Shown in pieces: positions 31,584-36,634 of a stretch of DNA of 36,634 bases; position 1 is the first letter of the stretch; each line of letters starts with the position of its first letter. The translations under genes were made by a program, and so were the position numbers. This stretch comes from Comchoanobacter sp040266255 (GTDB taxonomy: Bacteria; Pseudomonadota; Gammaproteobacteria; Comchoanobacterales; Comchoanobacteraceae): positions 1-36,634 of the forward strand of contig JBDQEV010000011.1 in NCBI GenBank assembly GCA_040266255.1, in the 5' to 3' direction. The notes under the pieces are model-generated. The model had not been told where the DNA came from, did not search any database, and saw only the letters and a program-made list of their open reading frames with translations.

Positions 31584-33536
31584 TTAACCAGAAGGAACAG
31601 GCACGTATGTTGTATCCCTGGTGCGATCCATAACTTTTAGATAAAGAGATGCTGCTTGATGCTCTTCAAGTATTGACATACGATTAATCGTATCATAAAT
31701 ATCTGCCAAGACTTGTTCATCCTGCTCTTTAATAATTTGATCGACTACTATTGTATTGTTGGTGATCATGGCATACAAAAGTTCAGTCTGGATAAACCCC
31801 CTACCTGCAAATTTTCCTATCAAATTGGTTTTATGGATATGCTCTAATGTCAATCTTTTACGTGAGAGGCCTCTTGTCTGACCAGCTAGAAATTCGCCCA
31901 TCAGAAACATCAGCGGATTACATTGATCCGTATATTTTGCAACCATTTGATCAGTTAAAGTGATTTCTTGAAGGACACTAGCAGCTGGCATATTCCAAAT
32001 CCATGCGTGAGCAAATAAGTTCTCCAATGCATAACTTGGGCATTCTTGCGTGAAAATCTTCATCAGTAACGGTCTTAATCGCACATCAGTAACTTCATTT
32101 ATACTATAAAACATCTGACTAATCGCTTTATCTACTTTAGACTGCAGCATTGCATAATGATCTTGAGGTGCTCGTTCTGAAAGAAATATATTCATTCCTG
32201 ACTCTAGAAATAAATCCATACTGTCCATCCAGGTATTATTAAAGCTGTCTATACTTGCAATAAATCGTGTAAAAGCAGTTTCAACACCATAAACCTGTAC
32301 CTCAGCCTCATTTAAGCTTTCTTTTGTAAGCATCTGTTGATTTTCCAGAAAGAATTCATGCGGCAAACCCATTGAAAGCACATGATGCAATAATGGGGCT
32401 TCTAGATACGGTATACTGATATCAGCACCAGAGCTGATTAATTTTTGAGCAAACTGTGCTGAAATCTTCTTATCAGCACAAAAAGCAGTACTTAAAACAA
32501 AGCCAACCCAAGAGAAGTCCTGCATATGAGGCAAAAATCCGTGTTCACATAATGAGTCTATGATTAACTCAATATAGTCATACTGATGGGATTTTTTTGC
32601 ATAAAAAATTGCGCTAACTAAAATTAAGTTATATGCACTCAAACTTGCCTTTTTACCACTCACATATTGCTGAATAGAATCTAGCAGACCTTTAACCAAC
32701 AGACGATCATTCTGTTTAATAGCATATTGTAAGAATGAGCTTTCACGACCATCAAGGGAAGATTGTCCAAATACTGCTTGAATGCTCAAATGACCTTCAT
32801 ATCCTGAGGACTCTAAATGTAGGCCTGAGTCCCACTTTTTGCTTTTTAATTTCTCAATCAGCATCTCATGATATAACCGAACTAAGTTTGTTTGCTCCTC
32901 AGGGGAAAACATTGCGTCTATATAACGAAACTGTTCAGCACACCTACTTCCCAGATCAAGCTGCAAACGTGCAACTGTGAGAACGGTTTCATCAGAGAAA
33001 ATAGAAAAATTTTCCAGTGCTGCTAACGTATCTAGTGGTGACTCAATTAAGCACTTCGCCAAATGTAGTGAAATACCATTACAAGCTCCTTTTGCTATAT
33101 TCCTAGCATCCTCAGATAATCTATCGATACCCCTAGCTGCAATGATTTTCTCTAATATTCCACGATGAGAAGGTATAGATGTAGAGTTGATTTTTTGTGA
33201 CTCAATCGCTGTTATTTTAGGTAAATTAGCACCAACATATTGAAGCTCATGTATCATCACCTCTTCAGTCTCAGAAAAATCTTGACGACAAACATATGTG
33301 TGGAAAAAACCCTGCTGTACTTGTCGAATTACTTCTTTTGTTAAACGATCAACACTATAAAAACGACTGAAATTTGGATCAAAATACACTATCTTTTTAG
33401 ATCCATCACAGTCTAATACTAAAGACAAAGTCGCATGATTACCAAAAGCAATGAGACGTATTGTACCAGTAGGAATACTATCAATAGGTTCAAATAAATC
33501 TTTATATTGTATCTTTTTAATAATTGAGTTATACAT
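31584..33536 (-). CDS. Large protein of unknown function with His/FDPN and Cys motifs and ankyrin-like helices; effector candidate
   Basis: A 650-residue protein with no signal peptide or membrane span. Residues 32-55 contain GNHATLSLV and, 19 residues after the His, YFDPN. This His ... F-D-P-N pattern is that of YopT-like (C58) and related papain-fold cysteine proteases. GACNGISLHLAKC (150-162) resembles their nucleophile helix, but it follows the His and Asp rather than preceding them. From about 265 there are helical pairs resembling degenerate ankyrin repeats, for example FLQYAIKQNDRLLVKGLLDS (268-287) and LISSGADISIPYLEAPLLHHVL (366-387). Ankyrin-plus-protease layouts are common in effectors of intracellular bacteria. 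A good promoter lies just upstream (33555-33583). All functional statements are inference. Confidence 0.72.
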   Translation of the reverse strand: MYNSIIKKIQYKDLFEPIDSIPTGTIRLIAFGNHATLSLVLDCDGSKKIVYFDPNFSRFYSVDRLTKEVIRQVQQGFFHTYVCRQDFSETEEVMIHELQYVGANLPKITAIESQKINSTSIPSHRGILEKIIAARGIDRLSEDARNIAKGACNGISLHLAKCLIESPLDTLAALENFSIFSDETVLTVARLQLDLGSRCAEQFRYIDAMFSPEEQTNLVRLYHEMLIEKLKSKKWDSGLHLESSGYEGHLSIQAVFGQSSLDGRESSFLQYAIKQNDRLLVKGLLDSIQQYVSGKKASLSAYNLILVSAIFYAKKSHQYDYIELIIDSLCEHGFLPHMQDFSWVGFVLSTAFCADKKISAQFAQKLISSGADISIPYLEAPLLHHVLSMGLPHEFFLENQQMLTKESLNEAEVQVYGVETAFTRFIASIDSFNNTWMDSMDLFLESGMNIFLSERAPQDHYAMLQSKVDKAISQMFYSINEVTDVRLRPLLMKIFTQECPSYALENLFAHAWIWNMPAASVLQEITLTDQMVAKYTDQCNPLMFLMGEFLAGQTRGLSRKRLTLEHIHKTNLIGKFAGRGFIQTELLYAMITNNTIVVDQIIKEQDEQVLADIYDTINRMSILEEHQAASLYLKVMDRTRDTTYVPVPSG

Positions 33537-33554
33537 TCTATTCTTTTTTTATTT

Positions 33555-33583
33555 ATTATAGAACAAATCATTAAATAACTCAA
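33555..33583 (-). promoter_or_regulatory. Promoter of the 650-residue protein gene
   Basis: On the minus strand TTGAGT (33583-33578), an exact 17-nt spacer and a perfect TATAAT (33560-33555) predict a start near 33548, only about 12 nt before the ATG, so the leader is very short. The -35 box is also one arm of a 6-bp inverted repeat (ACTCAA ... TTGAGT) just after the previous gene's end. Confidence 0.55.
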
Positions 33584-33615
33584 GTATGCCGTTGAGTACT
33601 CAGTCTTTAATTGGG

Positions 33616-35289
33616 CTAATAGTGATATGAAAATGAGCTTAATACTCTTGAACTGGTAGCTGGTCTTGTTTCTTGAAGCATTGCATCAGGAATATGAAAA
33701 ATATGCTTTGAGTTCATGATGCGATCGCTTTTATTCACCATTTTTGTAATGCAATATGAGTCTATACATAGTGCAAGAATCGATGATATAGCAACCGAAG
33801 CGGCTGCGATAAAGTAATAGTGAAAAGATTGCTGATTTGAGAGGAAGAAATAACCCATAAACCCTGTAGAGAACAATATCAATGCACAGCTAACAATCTG
33901 TATTACTGCATGTATTTTTAAATCTTTATTACTCTTTTTCTTAACTTCTTGCGCAAAATTATTGCTCATATGTGCATATAGACTAGCACCGTCAGGCCGC
34001 TGTTGAACACAAAGCGTTGATAAGTTTTTAATGCTCTGATTAAATGCAGTAATCTGACGTTCTAAGTTTGCTACTGTCTCATGACGTCTATCTAAGAACC
34101 GCTGCATATCATCTTCTTGCTGACTTTTTTCAGCAGGAGAAGCATAACAATATGCAATTATTTTCAAATTAGCCTCTTTTCTAAACTCTTCTAGCTTAAA
34201 GAGTTTATCAATCAACTGCTGTGCTAATTTTGGTTTAACAGAAAATAAATGATCTAACCAAGATGTATTCTGCCCTGCCTCAGATTGAAAATGCTGATAC
34301 AAAGGGTCTAGTAAATCATTTAACGTTTTTTCATTGCGCTCAATATGCTGTTTAATGCTTTGGTAATGAGCCTGACCTTGTTGTTGGGCATCCTCTGCTC
34401 TATTGACTGTTGAATATATACCTTGTAATAAGCACCTTATCATCTCAAACTGATGCGTTCTCTTCCCTGCTTTATCATCGCCTAAATCTATATCTTCAAA
34501 CTCATTATCATTTGCACTAGACAGGGCTAATTGTGCATGGTTGTTAGATCGATTTCTTCTCTGATAAAAACCTCGTAACATCACGATACTATTCACTGCT
34601 AAAATCGCAGTAGCCAATACAGATAAAATCATATTCTCGACAAAATTGACGATCAAAACCTCAAATGCAGTAAAGTACTGATGAATCATAAACCCTGTAG
34701 TACATAACAAAAACATTCCAGCAATTATTGCAACCATCTTATATACAGATAAGCTAGAGCATTTGACCCCTTTGAATAAATGCTTAGAGTTTTCATTCAT
34801 ATGCTCAATCAACATTGAAGAACTGACACCCAATGCACCCTGAGAAAGATAACCATTTTTTAGAATATCAGTTATTGTTGATTCAATCTCACCGAACGCC
34901 TGAGAGACTCCTTCTACCCTTTCTTGCATGTGCTCAACGCCATCGACATTGATCATATTTGAAACATCAGTACCCGGGTCCTGGTTTAGTAATATCAATG
35001 CTTGCTGATTAACTCTCTCTCTTTCAATGGTTAATGCATATAATGAAGAGATCAAATCTTTGGCAAGCTTTGGATTTGCAGCAAACATATGCTCAATCCA
35101 TGATAAGTCTTTTGGTTTTGGAGATTTGAAATATTCATGCCATATTTCTAATTGATCTAAAATATTTCTCTCATATAGTTCCTGGCTCTTAACTTTAAAC
35201 TCACTAAATACACTAGCATCAACTCTCTCTGCTTTAATATCAGCAATTAACTTACCAGTAAGATCCTCTAGATACTTTACATTAGACAT
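33616..35289 (-). CDS. Four-span membrane protein made of two internal repeats, unknown function
   Basis: A 557-residue protein with an obvious internal duplication of about 280 residues. Repeat 1: helical segment 43-99 with LSWIEHMFAANPKLAKDLI, then spans near 183-202 and 216-238. Repeat 2: 324-381 with TSWLDHLFSVKPKLAQQLI, then spans near 460-482 and 491-514. LCTTGFM and LFSTGFM lie at matching places in the first span of each pair. An acidic linker (NEFEDIDLGDD) separates the halves. No family is recognised; the large soluble helical parts between spans suggest a scaffold or membrane-shaping role, but this is only inference. I start at the ATG at 35289 because the upstream promoter would leave almost no leader for an ATG at 35304. 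Confidence 0.78.
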   Translation of the reverse strand: MSNVKYLEDLTGKLIADIKAERVDASVFSEFKVKSQELYERNILDQLEIWHEYFKSPKPKDLSWIEHMFAANPKLAKDLISSLYALTIERERVNQQALILLNQDPGTDVSNMINVDGVEHMQERVEGVSQAFGEIESTITDILKNGYLSQGALGVSSSMLIEHMNENSKHLFKGVKCSSLSVYKMVAIIAGMFLLCTTGFMIHQYFTAFEVLIVNFVENMILSVLATAILAVNSIVMLRGFYQRRNRSNNHAQLALSSANDNEFEDIDLGDDKAGKRTHQFEMIRCLLQGIYSTVNRAEDAQQQGQAHYQSIKQHIERNEKTLNDLLDPLYQHFQSEAGQNTSWLDHLFSVKPKLAQQLIDKLFKLEEFRKEANLKIIAYCYASPAEKSQQEDDMQRFLDRRHETVANLERQITAFNQSIKNLSTLCVQQRPDGASLYAHMSNNFAQEVKKKSNKDLKIHAVIQIVSCALILFSTGFMGYFFLSNQQSFHYYFIAAASVAISSILALCIDSYCITKMVNKSDRIMNSKHIFHIPDAMLQETRPATSSRVLSSFSYHY

Positions 35290-35315
35290 ACAACTTCTTT
35301 CCATGAATAATTTTC

Positions 35316-35344
35316 ATTATAAAAGCAATCGCCTATTATGCAAA
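35316..35344 (-). promoter_or_regulatory. Putative promoter of the duplicated membrane-protein gene
   Basis: On the minus strand TTTGCA (35344-35339), a 17-nt spacer and a perfect TATAAT (35321-35316) predict a start near 35309, 20 nt before the ATG at 35289. It sits right after the tgt stop codon, so the gene is probably transcribed independently of tgt. Confidence 0.45.
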
Positions 35345-35346
35345 TA

Positions 35347-36471
35347 TTATATCTTATCGAAGAGTATTTTCTGGCGAAGTTCTTCCATATGCTTCACCAT
35401 ATAAGCTAAGTTATGAATGGTGACTAATGTATGCGCACTGACTTCATGCGCTTTGAATAAATGATGCAACCATGACTTGTGATAGTTACGACAAGTAAAG
35501 CACTCGCATCCTTCTTCAATTTTAGTGAAATCCTCTCGATATGCTGTACGCCTAAGTCTTACAGGTCCCTGCTTTGTAAATGCGACACCATGTCTAGCAG
35601 CTTTAGTTGGGTATGAACTATCATAAGTATCTATACCATAAGAAATTGTTTCATCAATAGAAGGCAGATCACCGATACCTAATAAGTGTCTCGGCCTTAG
35701 TGGATCAAGATAAGGCGTAGTATAAGAAAGCACTTGTTTTAACTCTGTTAAATCTTTTCCTAAACTACCTCCAATACCAAAACCATCAAACGATAAACTA
35801 TCCATATAGCATGCGCTTTCTTTCCTTAACTCTTGACTAACTCCACCGTGACATACTGCATACATTGCTTGACCTCTAGGATCGCTCAAATGTGCATCCA
35901 GCGACCTTTTTTCCCAACGGTGTGTTCTTGCTAATGCTTTTTTTAATGCTTTCTCACCCATGTGATACGGAGGCAGCTCATCAAAAGGTACAATGATATC
36001 TGCACCAATCTTTTTTTGTGCTGCAACTGACGATTCAGGCGTTAACTCAATTCTTTCACCGTCACGATACGACCGAAAAACTACGCCCTTTTCATTAATT
36101 TTTAAAACACTATTACCATGTTTTTTAGCACCTTTGCTTTTAATTTCATCAGCAACTGATCCATATGCCAAGGAGAAAACCTGAAACCCTCCTGAATCAG
36201 TAATCATCGGCCCTTTTCTTCCAGAAAATTGATGTATTCCACCAGCTTTTTCAATTACATCAGGACCTGGGTGCAATAACAAATGATAAGTATTTGCAAA
36301 AACCAGTGGCAAATCTATTTCTTCAATACTGACATGGTCAACTGCTTTTAAAACACCATTTGTAGCAACTGCAACAAAAGCTGGGGTTAAAAAACTACCA
36401 TGTGCAGTATGTATTCTACCGACTCTTGCACCTGATCGCTTAGACTGGTGTATCAATTCAAACTTAAACAT
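35347..36471 (-). CDS. tgt: tRNA-guanine transglycosylase, Chlamydia-like, probably queuine-using
   Basis: Tgt swaps G34 of GUN-anticodon tRNAs (Asp, Asn, His, Tyr) for a deazaguanine base. 374 residues. Seen: ITDSGGFQVFSL with Asp92, FDEL with Asp164, nucleophile Asp284 in YDSSYPTKAARHG, and a complete zinc site Cys322/Cys324/Cys327/His353. Differences from the preQ1-type enzyme (Zymomonas numbering, by memory): Cys158 is Leu, the QQG glutamine is His (CHGG, 207-210), and GGLAVGE is GGSLGKD, putting Gly at position 233 as in the animal queuine enzyme. An extra segment (VADEIKSKGAKKHGNS, 106-121) and phrases such as RHLLGIGDLPSI match my memory of chlamydial Tgt. Substrate queuine is therefore inferred. 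GGGGAA precedes the ATG. Confidence 0.95.
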   Translation of the reverse strand: MFKFELIHQSKRSGARVGRIHTAHGSFLTPAFVAVATNGVLKAVDHVSIEEIDLPLVFANTYHLLLHPGPDVIEKAGGIHQFSGRKGPMITDSGGFQVFSLAYGSVADEIKSKGAKKHGNSVLKINEKGVVFRSYRDGERIELTPESSVAAQKKIGADIIVPFDELPPYHMGEKALKKALARTHRWEKRSLDAHLSDPRGQAMYAVCHGGVSQELRKESACYMDSLSFDGFGIGGSLGKDLTELKQVLSYTTPYLDPLRPRHLLGIGDLPSIDETISYGIDTYDSSYPTKAARHGVAFTKQGPVRLRRTAYREDFTKIEEGCECFTCRNYHKSWLHHLFKAHEVSAHTLVTIHNLAYMVKHMEELRQKILFDKI

Positions 36472-36569
36472 TAAACATTCCCCATAAACGCTTTATTCCA
36501 CTAAAGATTGAGGTATAAAACATCATGACAACTGAACATAGCACTTTGACTAGTGAGGAGAACAAGATA

Positions 36570-36634
36570 ATGTCCCAAATTGATACCGCTATGTCGCCTA
36601 AGGCCCACATACTGAAAATCACAGTATCTAAGCA
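36570..36634 (+). CDS. Start of an unidentified gene, cut by the window edge
   Basis: An open frame divergent from tgt runs off the end of the window. It begins MSQIDTAMSPKAHILKITV. The ATG at 36570 has GAGGAG 9 nt upstream; an in-frame ATG at 36525 would add 15 residues but has only a distant GAGG. A TATAAA near 36514 would start transcription close to 36525, which also favours 36570. The visible part is too short to identify. Confidence 0.55.
   Translation, partial: MSQIDTAMSPKAHILKITVSK

Noticed and set aside
1..36634. CRISPR arrays, insertion sequences, rRNA genes and prophage genes
   Set aside because: No regularly spaced repeats, transposase or integrase motifs, rRNA-like segments or phage structural genes were seen on reading both strands.

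Overview
The window looks like the chromosome of an AT-rich gammaproteobacterium that lives inside, or in close association with, host cells (about 35-40% G+C by eye; not computed). The housekeeping order is gammaproteobacterial: hupB next to ppiD, a rodZ-hisS-yfgM-der block, and an uninterrupted sdhCDAB-sucABCD operon. The genome is also trimmed. ispG and bamB are missing from their usual places, PpiD, RodZ and ComEC are shortened, and genes are packed end to end. There are amino-acid uptake carriers, several proteins of unknown function that may be host-directed or envelope proteins, and a Tgt of the kind I remember from Chlamydia. My best guess is a Legionellales/Coxiella-like or related protist-associated lineage. 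This is inference, not a taxonomic identification. No rRNA, insertion sequence, prophage or CRISPR array was seen.

Layout. 1-6.2 kb: a DAACS-family carrier with an altered substrate site, an AGCS alanine/glycine-type carrier, a 59-residue membrane peptide, trmB, a YfcH-family epimerase, and a tandem pair of diverged membrane paralogues. 6.3-8.6 kb: hupB, tRNA-Val(TAC), tRNA-Asp(GTC), a short PpiD-like chaperone and an L,D-transpeptidase-fold protein. 8.6-12.9 kb: an exported beta-barrel-like protein, then rodZ-hisS-yfgM-der. 12.9-21.9 kb, minus strand: the eight-gene succinate dehydrogenase / 2-oxoglutarate dehydrogenase / succinyl-CoA synthetase operon with a good promoter. 21.9-24.6 kb: a small membrane protein, trhO and a Bcr/CflA-like exporter. 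24.8-28.7 kb: an unknown two-gene operon on the minus strand, then a plus-strand unit of coiled-coil/membrane proteins ending in a strong terminator, then a small protein sharing the same membrane module. 28.9-31.5 kb: thyA and comEC. 31.6-35.3 kb: two large proteins of unknown function, one with a possible cysteine-protease-like site plus ankyrin-like helices, the other an internal duplication. 35.3-36.6 kb: tgt, and the start of a divergent gene cut by the window edge.

How the parts fit. The central operon runs the TCA cycle from 2-oxoglutarate to fumarate and feeds the quinone pool; the two carriers at the left edge could supply amino acids as carbon. TrmB, TrhO and Tgt are three tRNA-modifying enzymes, and the two tRNAs in the window carry their target bases (G46 in both, U34 in tRNA-Val, G34 in tRNA-Asp). 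PpiD and YfgM are partners at the Sec translocon in E. coli, and both are present here while the outer-membrane assembly lipoprotein gene bamB is absent from its usual slot.

All six convergent gene pairs overlap or abut, so there is almost no non-coding space between them. No stretch longer than 300 bases lacks a gene. The most rewarding leads are the queuine-type Tgt, the 2-oxoglutarate dehydrogenase E2 without its peripheral-subunit-binding domain, the DAACS carrier with glutamate in place of the substrate-binding arginine, and the unknown proteins at 26.1-28.7 and 31.6-35.3 kb.
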